14,464 nucleotides of DNA from JASFEQ01 sp050122535. Its GTDB lineage: Bacteria; Desulfobacterota; DSM-4660; Desulfatiglandales; HGW-15. Shown piece by piece: positions 7,079 through 14,342 of the stretch. Under the pieces are notes generated by a model, which saw only the letters and a program-made list of their open reading frames with translations, searched no databases and was not told the DNA's origin. The position numbers and the translations under genes were made by a program. The DNA lies in NCBI GenBank assembly GCA_050122535.1, contig JASFIT010000070.1, forward strand, positions 1-14,464, in the 5' to 3' direction. Positions within the stretch are counted from its first letter, which is position 1, and each line of letters opens with the position of its first letter.

Positions 7079-8449
7079 ATGGCTTCATCCGAGGAACCTT
7101 TGCCTGAACAGCACACCACAGCCCGGGCTTTCTGCATCACCTCTGCAGCCTGGTTTGCCTTTGCCACTTCGTTTGGGATGATTGCGGCAGGCTATCTGAT
7201 TGCACCAGATTTCATGGCCAATATCGGCTTCCTCGTCTTCAGCAGAATTCGTCCTGTCCACGTAAATATCGTGCTCTTCGGTTTCGTGACGCAGGGGCTT
7301 CTCGCCGCGGCATTTTACTTTGTCCCCAGGCTACTGCAAACTGAGCTCTTTAGTGAAAAATTGGGGTTGGCCGCCGTTGTTATTTTGAATTTTGCCGTGG
7401 TTGTTGGGATTGTCGGATTGGCCGCTGGCTACACGCAGGGCAGGGAGTATGCTGAATTAATTTGGCCAGTGGATATGCTCATCGTCATCGCTTTTGTCCT
7501 CATCGTCTTCAACTTAATCATGACGGTAAAGCGGCGAAAGGAGCCGGTCCTCTATGTCTCTGTCTGGTATGCGCTGGCTGCCGTTGTTTTGACCTCTGCC
7601 ACGTATTGTATTGGTAATGTGGTTTGGAGACCGGATACGGGCGCCCTGCTGGGTATTCCGGACGCCATCATTCTCTGGTTCTACGGGCACAACGTGTTTG
7701 GCCTTCTGTTGACGCCTCTATCCCTGGCAGTAGCGTACTATGTGATTCCTTTAGCCACACGGAACCCCCTCTACAGCCATACCCTTTCACTGGTGGGATT
7801 CTGGGCGCTTCTCGTGGTCTACACGCATATCGGGACACACCACCTGCTTCAAGTTCCTGTGCCCACCTGGCTCAAGGTGATCGCGATCGTGGATAGCGTC
7901 GCCATGGTCATTCCCGTCATGGTCTTTCTCGTTAACATCTGGTACACCGTCAAAGGGAAACTGGGAGAGATTCATGCGGACATCGGGGCCAAATTCGTCT
8001 TCACCGGCACCATTTTCTATTTTTTCGTGAGCATACAGGGCTCCATGATGTCTCTGCCTCAGGTTCAAAGGGTGACCCATTTCAACAACTGGGTGGTGGG
8101 TCATGCACATGTGGGTGTGCTGGGTTTCGCGGCCATGACAGCGCTCGGTGGTCTTTACTACGTCCTGCCCAGGATTACGGGTAAACCCCTCTACAGTCGT
8201 TTCCTTGCTGATCTCCAGTACTGGCTTGTCCTGCTAGGAGTTATAGGGTTTACCGTGGTGCTCACCATCGTGGGTCTGATTCAGGGAAATGCTTGGCTGA
8301 ATGGTGAAACCATTTACCGCGTCTTAGCGGAAATTCACATGTATTATGTGCTGAGGGTCTCCATTGGCTTTCTGATCATGAGCGGCGCCTACATAGGCCT
8401 TTACAACATCTTTAGGACGCTCTTCTTCAATCCAGGTGGAAAATCATGA
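7079..8449 (+). CDS. ccoN: CcoN: catalytic subunit I of cbb3-type cytochrome c oxidase
   Basis: CcoN reduces oxygen to water at a haem b3-CuB centre in the inner membrane. This 456-residue protein has about 12 helices. The ligand set is complete and spaced as in the Pseudomonas stutzeri enzyme: His61 in RPVH and His344 for the low-spin haem b, His204 in YGHN plus His254/His255 in THHL for CuB, and His342 in GHAH for haem b3. Tyr248 lies six residues before the His pair, where the C-family cross-linked tyrosine belongs. The ATG at 7079 follows GAGGAAG by about 5 nt; an in-frame TTG at 7076 is less likely. It overlaps the next gene by ATGA. There is no fused CcoO, unlike some CcoNO proteins. 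Confidence 0.97.
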   Translation: MASSEEPLPEQHTTARAFCITSAAWFAFATSFGMIAAGYLIAPDFMANIGFLVFSRIRPVHVNIVLFGFVTQGLLAAAFYFVPRLLQTELFSEKLGLAAVVILNFAVVVGIVGLAAGYTQGREYAELIWPVDMLIVIAFVLIVFNLIMTVKRRKEPVLYVSVWYALAAVVLTSATYCIGNVVWRPDTGALLGIPDAIILWFYGHNVFGLLLTPLSLAVAYYVIPLATRNPLYSHTLSLVGFWALLVVYTHIGTHHLLQVPVPTWLKVIAIVDSVAMVIPVMVFLVNIWYTVKGKLGEIHADIGAKFVFTGTIFYFFVSIQGSMMSLPQVQRVTHFNNWVVGHAHVGVLGFAAMTALGGLYYVLPRITGKPLYSRFLADLQYWLVLLGVIGFTVVLTIVGLIQGNAWLNGETIYRVLAEIHMYYVLRVSIGFLIMSGAYIGLYNIFRTLFFNPGGKS

Positions 8450-9378
8450 CGATGACACCAAGGGCATTGATTTTAGGTTCTCTCGGCATCCTGGGTGCCG
8501 TGGTCTTTGTCATGGTCATCTGGCCCTATGCAACCAGGGATATGACCCCCTCGGAAATCTTTCGATTACGTGGCCCAGAGGAATCGGCGGGCAGAGCCAT
8601 CTACGTGGCCAATGGATGTGTTTATTGTCATAGTCAATCTATACGTGCCATCGATTGGGGGCACGGTGCAGAGAGGATAGCCCAGTCAGGAGATTACGTG
8701 GCAGACGAGCCCATCCTTTTAGGATCACAGCGCACGGGCGTTGACTTATCACAGGAAGGGGGAGAGCACCCGGATGACTGGCACATCGCTCACTTTATCA
8801 ATCCTCGATATACCCGTCCCAACTCTATCATGCCCCCTTTCAAGTGGTTGGGCATGGAAAAGATCAAGACCCTGACGCGCTATATACAGGGGCTGGGCTT
8901 TAGACAAGCTGATCGTCGTATGGAGCGTCAAATGTATTGGAAGAAGGAGGCTATAAAGGCCTATGAGGAGGGCCCAGAGGCCAACGTCAGGTGGCTCGCC
9001 AGGATGGTGCCAAAGGGCTGGCGCAGCATCCCCAATCCCTATCCCACCACGGAGGCAGGGTTAAAAAGGGGGCAAATGATCTATCAGCAGTTCTGCATTG
9101 GATGCCACGGTCCCGTTGGTGACGGCATGGGCCCTGCGCAACCGTGGATTTATCCCCCGCCCCTCAACTTCACGATTCTCAAGGGCAGGGAAATATCAGG
9201 TGGAATCATCTACTATCAGCTTATGAATGGGATTACGGGCACGGCCATGCCCTACTTCAAACGGGAATTGGAATCCCAGAAGATCTGGGAAGTTGGTGAT
9301 TATGTGGCCGTCTATTTTATTAATCAATCCGATGCCAATAGGGAGCCCCGAGGCATTGACGCCTCGTGGGAACCATAG
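8446..9378 (+). CDS. ccoO: CcoO-type cytochrome c fused to a second monohaem cytochrome c domain
   Basis: This 310-residue dihaem subunit passes electrons to CcoN. A membrane anchor (about 7-27) leads into a CcoO domain with CVYCH (Cys58, Cys61, His62), the CcoO signature GSQRTGVDL...GGEHPDDWH, and axial Met129 in SIMPPF. A linker (about 145-200) leads to a CcoP-like domain with CIGCH (Cys217, Cys220, His221) and axial Met268 in GTAMPYF. No separate dihaem CcoP is seen nearby, so this domain may replace one half of it. The ATG at 8446 overlaps the ccoN stop by 4 nt and follows AGGTGG by 6 nt; an in-frame ATG at 8452 is possible. A CcoOP label is equally fair. Confidence 0.9.
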   Translation: MTMTPRALILGSLGILGAVVFVMVIWPYATRDMTPSEIFRLRGPEESAGRAIYVANGCVYCHSQSIRAIDWGHGAERIAQSGDYVADEPILLGSQRTGVDLSQEGGEHPDDWHIAHFINPRYTRPNSIMPPFKWLGMEKIKTLTRYIQGLGFRQADRRMERQMYWKKEAIKAYEEGPEANVRWLARMVPKGWRSIPNPYPTTEAGLKRGQMIYQQFCIGCHGPVGDGMGPAQPWIYPPPLNFTILKGREISGGIIYYQLMNGITGTAMPYFKRELESQKIWEVGDYVAVYFINQSDANREPRGIDASWEP

Positions 9379-9380
9379 CA

Positions 9381-9640
9381 AGTGAACTAAAGTGAGCTAA
9401 AGTGTCTAAAGTGAACTAAAGTTGTAAAAAGACAATGTGTAGGATTAACAACGTGTTCACAAGGGCGTTCTAGGAGTGTACGGGAATATTTGTGTTGAGG
9501 GTCATTCAAACATATGAGAATCTTATGAATGCGGTGGCGTGGCAATTTAGTGGAAATCAGTCTAAAAGATTTATAAGCTCTCTGATTCTAAATTCTAGGC
9601 GCTCTAGGCACTTTAGTCATTTTAGATCACTTTAGGCACT
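9381..9640. repeat. intergenic inverted-repeat element with AGTGNNCTAA-word arms
   Basis: The left arm (9381-9419) has four tandem words of 9-10 nt, AGTGAACTAA, AGTGAGCTAA, AGTGTCTAA and AGTGAACTAA. The right arm (9593-9640) has five reverse-complement words of the TTTAGNNCAC type. The centre of about 170 bp has no credible reading frame. The element fills almost the whole 266-bp gap between the ccoO-type gene and the ccoS-like gene; its right arm ends 4 nt before the next ATG, leaving only TTTAGG (9631-9636) as a weak ribosome binding site. Confidence 0.75.
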
Positions 9641-9644
9641 TATT

Positions 9645-9905
9645 ATGTATTACCCATACTTCATAACTTACATGCTCGTTGGTTTGGTAATCAGCTTTTT
9701 AGTGTTTTTGTGGGCACTAAACAATGGTCAGTTCAAGGACCAGAAGAGGGCCCGTTTTCTTCCACTTAGGGATGAGGAGGAAATGAGGCCGCGCAATGTG
9801 TCCAGGGTGAGCCGGATAGAGCTTTACGCCCTGGCACTTCTTGCCACCACAGGGCTTATGGTGTGTGCGGCTGTGTTGGTTTTTGCATTGGTTCGGGCCG
9901 GCTGA
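9645..9905 (+). CDS. CcoS-like cbb3 oxidase assembly protein with an extra C-terminal helix
   Basis: This is an 86-residue membrane protein. The first helix (about 5-25) followed by WALNNGQFKDQKRARFLPL (23-41) resembles CcoS/FixS, whose hallmark is a helix, then W-A-x3-GQF-x-D and a short cytoplasmic tail; CcoS is needed for cofactor insertion into CcoN. A second helix (about 60-83) is extra compared with the usual short CcoS. CcoQ is an alternative, but the GQF motif favours CcoS. The start abuts the preceding repeat and has a poor ribosome binding site; Met10 (ATG at 9672) would delete part of the first helix, so 9645 is preferred. Confidence 0.7.
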   Translation: MYYPYFITYMLVGLVISFLVFLWALNNGQFKDQKRARFLPLRDEEEMRPRNVSRVSRIELYALALLATTGLMVCAAVLVFALVRAG

Positions 9906-9919
9906 ACAGAAGCCGGGTT

Positions 9920-9941
9920 GGCAAAAAGCAATAATTTTGCC
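9920..9941. promoter_or_regulatory. small hairpin between the ccoS-like gene and the next gene
   Basis: GGCAAAA (9920-9926) pairs perfectly with TTTTGCC (9935-9941) around an 8-nt loop. No T-run follows, so it is not a convincing intrinsic terminator; it may be an RNA processing or stability element in the 65-bp gap. Confidence 0.35.
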
Positions 9942-9970
9942 CTATAGATCTCTATGAGAGGTAAGGCGAA

Positions 9971-10246
9971 GTGCATTTTTTTGAACTGAGAAATCTCCAG
10001 CATTTTGTTCTATACCTTTTCCCAGCACTCATTTCTGTGTTTCTTATTGGTGCAGGATTTGCGTTCATACATTTCAGAGTGAAGGATTTGGGAGAAAAGG
10101 AGAAACAGCGCCACTACACGTTCCTCGGAGAGATAGAGGAGAGGAATGAACCATTTCCGCTGGTTCTCATACTTATCATCGCGGGAACCATTTTGTGGGC
10201 CTTTTTTTATATCTTGGCAATAGGCCTGTTGGAGGTAAAAATCTAG
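9971..10246 (+). CDS. small two-helix membrane protein, possibly CcoP/CcoQ-related
   Basis: This 91-residue protein starts with GTG, preceded by GAGAGGTAAGG. It has helices at about 11-35 and 62-87 joined by a charged loop (RVKDLGEKEKQRHYTF). The second half, NEPFPLVLILIIAGTILWAF, resembles the N-terminal anchor of CcoP, where an N-x-(L/F)-P motif precedes a helix. It may therefore be a split-off CcoP anchor or CcoQ-like subunit of the oxidase; this is inference. It has no haem or metal motif. A strong GGAGGT at its 3' end serves the next gene, one base beyond its stop. Confidence 0.7.
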   Translation: MHFFELRNLQHFVLYLFPALISVFLIGAGFAFIHFRVKDLGEKEKQRHYTFLGEIEERNEPFPLVLILIIAGTILWAFFYILAIGLLEVKI

Positions 10247-10247
10247 G

Positions 10248-10475
10248 ATGGAGAAAACCGCTAGCAAGGAATCGACCCTGGTCACCTGGGTGGTTATTCT
10301 GCTTTGCATGCTCTTGATCCTGATTAAGGGGTTCTTCGCTTTTTCGGTTGTGGGAGACCTGGGTCAACCTGATTGGGATTACCGGCCAGTTAAGGACGTA
10401 CCAGGCGAGTCTCCCTATGCGATGTACGAAAAGTTGCCCTATCCACAGCACGTGAAAGGGAGTGAGGGTGAGTAG
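10248..10475 (+). CDS. small single-helix membrane protein of unknown function
   Basis: I do not recognise this 75-residue protein. It has one helix (about 11-35) and a hydrophilic tail rich in Pro, Tyr and Asp (WDYRPVKDVPGESPYAMY, then KLPYPQH), probably outside the membrane. There are no cysteines apart from Cys20 in the helix and no haem motif. It starts one base after the preceding stop, behind GGAGGT (10231-10236), and abuts the next ATG directly, so it is co-translated with the oxidase and ActE-like genes. It may be an accessory subunit at the ACIII-oxidase interface, which is speculation from position alone. Confidence 0.75.
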   Translation: MEKTASKESTLVTWVVILLCMLLILIKGFFAFSVVGDLGQPDWDYRPVKDVPGESPYAMYEKLPYPQHVKGSEGE

Positions 10476-10994
10476 ATGAAAAGAATGGTTCTCACAGCCG
10501 TTATCGTGGTGATTGTGGTCCTGGTGGCTTATAAAGCACTCACTTTCATCGACAACGAATTTACACCTGGCCGGATGCGCGAAACGCCCGCCGTGAAACC
10601 CTACGAAAAGCCGCTGCTGATCATGGAAAAAGGAGTGATCCCCATTGAAGGTGGAGAGGCTGTCTATAGAGCGGAGGATGGAAAAAGGTTAAGATCTCCC
10701 TTTGTGAAGGGCGATCCAAATGTTCTCAAATCGGGCAAGACCCTCTATTTCACCTATTGTGCCCAGTGCCACGGAAAATATCATGACGGCAACGGAACCG
10801 TGGGTCAGAGTTTTCATCCCCTTCCTACTGACCTGAGAACCATAAAGGTTCAAACCCTTCCCGAAGGGGTGCTCTTCAAAGAAATCAGCTACGGTGTCCC
10901 GAATGGAAGACAACCGCCTCTTGCCACGACCATTGAGGTGATGGACCGGTGGCGCATCATAGCCTATCTGAAATCCTTGGGCCCTCGCAGATAA
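10476..10994 (+). CDS. ActE-like membrane-anchored monohaem cytochrome c
   Basis: ActE is the monohaem cytochrome c that takes electrons out of ACIII. This 172-residue protein has an N-terminal helix (about 4-22) with no lipobox cysteine, so it is probably anchored by that helix. The segment GRMRETPAVKPYEKPLL followed by EGGEAVYRA matches the ActE lead-in that normally precedes the haem domain. The haem motif is CAQCH (Cys95, Cys98, His99), and DRWRIIAYLKSL closes the domain. The axial Met expected at about residue 146 is Gln in NGRQPPLA; a Met at 156 is in a different position of the helix. It lies in the oxidase half of the cluster, not next to actD. A CcoP-like role is the alternative. Confidence 0.75.
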   Translation: MKRMVLTAVIVVIVVLVAYKALTFIDNEFTPGRMRETPAVKPYEKPLLIMEKGVIPIEGGEAVYRAEDGKRLRSPFVKGDPNVLKSGKTLYFTYCAQCHGKYHDGNGTVGQSFHPLPTDLRTIKVQTLPEGVLFKEISYGVPNGRQPPLATTIEVMDRWRIIAYLKSLGPRR

Positions 10995-10995
10995 G

Positions 10996-13494
10996 ATGAA
11001 CACGATCTCAGGGACCTGTGACCTTTGCGGACTTCCCCTCCGTTACGGAGCCATTAGCGCTGTGTTTTCCAAACAGGCCTATCGGTTTTGCTGCATGGGA
11101 TGCAGGCAGGTGTTTACCCTGCTCCTAGAAGCTTCCGATGAAAGGGATACCACCTCATTCGGGGAGAGCGACCTTTTCAAGAAATGCCAGGAGATGGGAA
11201 TCATTCCCAGGTCCGAGTCTGAACTGGAACAACAGGCTCAGAGCGAAGAATACGCTAGATCCGACCGCTCTTTCCACAAAGATATTGGAAGCCTTGAAAC
11301 CCAAAAAGCGATATCAGATGAAAATGCTTTGGGGCTCAATCTTGTTGTGACAGACATGTGGTGCCCTGCCTGTGCTTGGGTCATCGAGGAGGCCTTGAAG
11401 AGAAGCAATGGGGTTACGTATGTCTCGTGCAGCTTCTCAACGGACAGGGTTCTCTGTGAATACGACCCCGTATCCACTTCACCTTCCCAAATTGTGCGCA
11501 CGATCGATTCCCTTGGCTACAAGGCATCAATTCCGGGTAAGGAGGAAGACAGAGGAGAAAAAAAGAGGGAATTTATACGCCTCGCCATATCTGCGTTTCT
11601 TACCATGAATGTGATGATGCTCTCCTTTGCCCTCTATTCCGGTTTTTTCACGGACCTTTCTCAAGAGACCATCCGGAAAATCTCCCTTCCTATTTTTGTC
11701 ATGGCAAGCATTGTTCTATTCTACGGCGGACGCAAGATCTATCACAGGGCATGGGTTGGAATGACCTCTGCCGCCTTTAGCATGGAAACCCTCATCACTG
11801 CGGGAGCGCTCAGTGCGTATCTTTACAGCACCGTTAATATGGTTTCAGGGAGTATACATCTGTACTATGACACCTCCTCCATGTTGGTGACGCTTGTTCT
11901 CTTGGGCAAAGCACTGGAGAGGAGGGCAAAAGGTGAAGTTCAGGAAGGTCTAGAACACTTCTTTTCTCTCCGCCCCAAAAAGATGAGAATCTGTTCCGAT
12001 CATTATTCGAACGGGCGATACGTCGCTGCAGCACAGTTGCGAAAGGGGGATGTATTCAGGGTAGAGGAGGGTGAGGTCATTCCTGCTGACGGATTGGTCG
12101 CTGAGGGCAGGGGTTCCTTGGATGAATCCTCCCTTACCGGGGAAGCCCAGCCCGTTGCCAAGAAAGCCGGGGATAGGGTGAAGAGCGGCGCCAAGGTGAT
12201 TCAAGGAATGTTTAGGGTTAAGGCTGAAGGGGTGGGCAAGGAATCCACCTTGGGTCAAATGATCACTATCATGGAAAAAGCGCTTTCAGGCAAAACGCCA
12301 TTAGAGGGGAAAACGGATCGTGCGCTACAGTGGTTTGTTCCCCTGATCCTCGTCCTTGCCGTGGGGACGGGGCTTGTTTGTTTGCTTTTTGGCCTCACCC
12401 CAGATGAAGCCATGGTACGGGCGGTCACGGTCATGGTCATCGCTTGTCCGTGCACACTCGGTATCGCCATCCCCTTGGCGAGGGTAGCGGGCATTTCTGT
12501 AGCCAGCAGGAGGGGCCTTCTCGTGCGTGATTTTAATTGTTTTGAGCAAGCAGAACGAGTGGACACCTTTGTCTTAGACAAGACAGGAACTGTCACCACG
12601 GGAAAATGGGCACTTCAGAAAATAATCCCTATGGAAACTTTTACTGAGAGACAAGTTCTAGCCATGGCGGCATCCCTTGAGAGGGACTCTGATCACTACA
12701 TCGGAACGGAAATCAAAAGGAAGGCTGCGGAACTTCTGGTTCCGCCGTTGAGCATGGACCGAACAAAGGTCTTTGAGAACGGGATTTGTGGTGAAATTGA
12801 TGGGGCTGAGATAAGAATTGGTTCAAAGACCTTCTTGGCAGAGGAATTGAAGGGGTTGGGCCCTACTCAGGAAGTTCGCATTCCAAGGGATGCGGAGTAT
12901 TCACTCGTGTATATGGGGCGTGCTGGTCGACTTTGCGCCATTTTTGTCTTTGGAGATAAGATCAAGGAGGGGTCGCGAGTAACGATGGATCAATTAAAGG
13001 CCATGGGATATGAAATCTTCTTGGTCTCGGGGGATGAAAAGGAAACCACGAGACAGGTTGCTGAAAAGATCGGCATCAAGGATGCCTATGGCGGGAAACT
13101 GCCCCAAGACAAGGTCCTCTTTATTGAGGGATTGCAGAGGACGGGACATAGGGTCGCCATGGTGGGCGATGGCATTAACGATGCGCCCGCGCTAGTCCAG
13201 GCTGACCTGGCCATGGCCGTCCACTCAGGAGGTCATCTGGGCAAGGAGACGGCAGACATCACCCTGATGCGCGGAGATCCCAGACAGGTTCCTCAATTTC
13301 TGGGGGATGCGAAAAGGGTCAACAGGAAGATCTACGAAAATCTGCTCTTCTCCTTCTTTTATAACTTCATCGGCATTCCCGTTGCCATGAGTGGTCTTTT
13401 GACGCCTCTAATCGCGGTGTCCGCCATGCTGATGAGCAGCTTGAGCGTCATTGGCAACACCCTCCTTCTTATAAAAAGGGCCCCGCAATCATAA
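10996..13494 (+). CDS. ccoI: CcoI: copper-transporting P1B-type ATPase for cbb3 assembly
   Basis: CcoI (CopA2-type) exports copper across the inner membrane to supply the CuB site. This 832-residue protein has an N-terminal Cys-rich metal-binding domain (Cys8, Cys11, then CCMGC at 32-36), a second heavy-metal domain with CPAC (Cys123, Cys126), eight helices, TGE (381-383), the CPC transport motif (484-486), phosphorylated Asp528 in DKTGT, and GDGINDAP (from 724). The later YNFIGIP and MSSLSVIGN motifs complete a Cu(I) site. The usual His-Pro of the nucleotide domain is His567-Tyr568 here. It starts one base after the ActE-like gene stop. The length and double N-terminal domain are typical of CcoI/FixI. 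Confidence 0.95.
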   Translation: MNTISGTCDLCGLPLRYGAISAVFSKQAYRFCCMGCRQVFTLLLEASDERDTTSFGESDLFKKCQEMGIIPRSESELEQQAQSEEYARSDRSFHKDIGSLETQKAISDENALGLNLVVTDMWCPACAWVIEEALKRSNGVTYVSCSFSTDRVLCEYDPVSTSPSQIVRTIDSLGYKASIPGKEEDRGEKKREFIRLAISAFLTMNVMMLSFALYSGFFTDLSQETIRKISLPIFVMASIVLFYGGRKIYHRAWVGMTSAAFSMETLITAGALSAYLYSTVNMVSGSIHLYYDTSSMLVTLVLLGKALERRAKGEVQEGLEHFFSLRPKKMRICSDHYSNGRYVAAAQLRKGDVFRVEEGEVIPADGLVAEGRGSLDESSLTGEAQPVAKKAGDRVKSGAKVIQGMFRVKAEGVGKESTLGQMITIMEKALSGKTPLEGKTDRALQWFVPLILVLAVGTGLVCLLFGLTPDEAMVRAVTVMVIACPCTLGIAIPLARVAGISVASRRGLLVRDFNCFEQAERVDTFVLDKTGTVTTGKWALQKIIPMETFTERQVLAMAASLERDSDHYIGTEIKRKAAELLVPPLSMDRTKVFENGICGEIDGAEIRIGSKTFLAEELKGLGPTQEVRIPRDAEYSLVYMGRAGRLCAIFVFGDKIKEGSRVTMDQLKAMGYEIFLVSGDEKETTRQVAEKIGIKDAYGGKLPQDKVLFIEGLQRTGHRVAMVGDGINDAPALVQADLAMAVHSGGHLGKETADITLMRGDPRQVPQFLGDAKRVNRKIYENLLFSFFYNFIGIPVAMSGLLTPLIAVSAMLMSSLSVIGNTLLLIKRAPQS

Positions 13495-13498
13495 TTAA

Positions 13499-13602
13499 CC
13501 GCGGACTCACGCAGACCTTTTGGCCGAGCGACTTGCTCGGCCAAAACCTGTATATTGAGCGCTGGCCATGTCGGCTAGCGCTCAGTCTGCGTCCATCTGC
13601 GG
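13499..13602. other. branched stem structure (three-way junction) between convergent genes
   Basis: The outer stem pairs CCGCGGA (13499-13505) with TCTGCGG (13596-13602), and after a 3-nt internal loop ACGCAGAC (13509-13516) with GTCTGCGT (13585-13592). Inside are two hairpins: a perfect 12-bp stem TTTTGGCCGAGC (13518-13529) with a 5-nt loop and partner at 13535-13546, and a stem TGAGCGCT (13556-13563) with AGCGCTCA (13577-13584), extended by four more pairs including one GT. It lies between the ccoI stop and the safE-like stop and could end transcription from both sides, but no T-run follows a hairpin in either direction. A run of eight A at 13604-13611 (T on the - strand) comes before the structure for safE. 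Confidence 0.7.
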
Positions 13603-13615
13603 CAAAAAAAAGACC

Positions 13616-14308
13616 TCAGTATCGGATTCCCTTGATAACGAAATAAATCCCTACCACAATCAACAGCACTGCTCCGATCTCATATATAATCTTCCTCGAT
13701 TTCAGCCAGCCCGAGCCGGCCAACTTGCCCACGATGAGAAGGGCAGGGACCGTTCCTATTCCGAATCCGAACATAAGACCTGCCCCAATCAGTAAACCTT
13801 GAACCGAGTGAGTGGCCTCCATACCTGAGCCTGCAGCGGCAATAAGGGCCGCATAGACAGGACCGCAAGGGAGCAGACCGAGTAGCAATCCAATAGGGTA
13901 GTAGACGAGAGGAGATTTTGTGCCGGCCATTTTCTTAAACCCTCTGGAGATAATCCCTTGGGGATTGTAGTAATCACCGAAGATACGCCCCATAGGAATC
14001 CAACCGCTCATGGATAGAGCCATAATAATAATGATTATACCTGCCAATATGACGACAACTCTCTGAAAAGCGCTGATGCGGGAAGCAATCTCCGTCAAAG
14101 ATCCTGTCAAGCCCATGAGTCCACCAAGAATGGTGTAAGTGGTGATCCGTCCCCCATTGTAAAGGAGTTGCGAGAGAAGTATCCTTTTCCCTTTCAAATT
14201 CAGGGAAAAGGAGACAACAATGGGACCGCACATCCCAATGCAATGACCAAAGCCCACGGCAAAGCCGGTTGCCAGAAGAATAATGAATAAGGGACTAGTG
14301 GAAGACAT
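13616..14308 (-). CDS. TauE/SafE-family (DsbD_2-like) membrane protein, probable copper or oxidase assembly factor
   Basis: This 230-residue protein has about six helices. It carries a metal-site-like HCIGMC motif (His22, Cys23, Cys27 in GHCIGMCGP) in the first helix and LLPCGP (Cys148) in a later helix, the pair of motifs seen in the DsbD_2/'sulfite exporter TauE/SafE' proteins that often accompany cbb3 oxidase genes. A role in copper handling for oxidase assembly is an inference from that association and from its convergent position beside ccoI; true sulfite export has not been shown for this subgroup. The ATG at 14306-14308 has a poor ribosome binding site. No CcoG or CcoH is seen in the window. 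Confidence 0.85.
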   Translation of the reverse strand: MSSTSPLFIILLATGFAVGFGHCIGMCGPIVVSFSLNLKGKRILLSQLLYNGGRITTYTILGGLMGLTGSLTEIASRISAFQRVVVILAGIIIIIMALSMSGWIPMGRIFGDYYNPQGIISRGFKKMAGTKSPLVYYPIGLLLGLLPCGPVYAALIAAAGSGMEATHSVQGLLIGAGLMFGFGIGTVPALLIVGKLAGSGWLKSRKIIYEIGAVLLIVVGIYFVIKGIRY

Positions 14309-14342
14309 TTCTGTTTTTCATTTCTAAGAACGGAGTCAAGTA

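Noticed and set aside
7071..7092. FNR-like box near TTGATGGCTTCATC at the ccoN start
   Set aside because: The right half-site does not match ATCAA and it lies over the start codon, so no FNR site is claimed.
13499..13602. tRNA-like cloverleaf
   Set aside because: The fold has two arms on a junction, but there is no T-loop sequence, no proper anticodon arm, no CCA end, and the stem lengths do not fit a tRNA.
13568..13795. 75-residue open frame on the + strand after ccoI
   Set aside because: It overlaps the branched structure and the 3' end of the safE-like gene and has no recognisable content.
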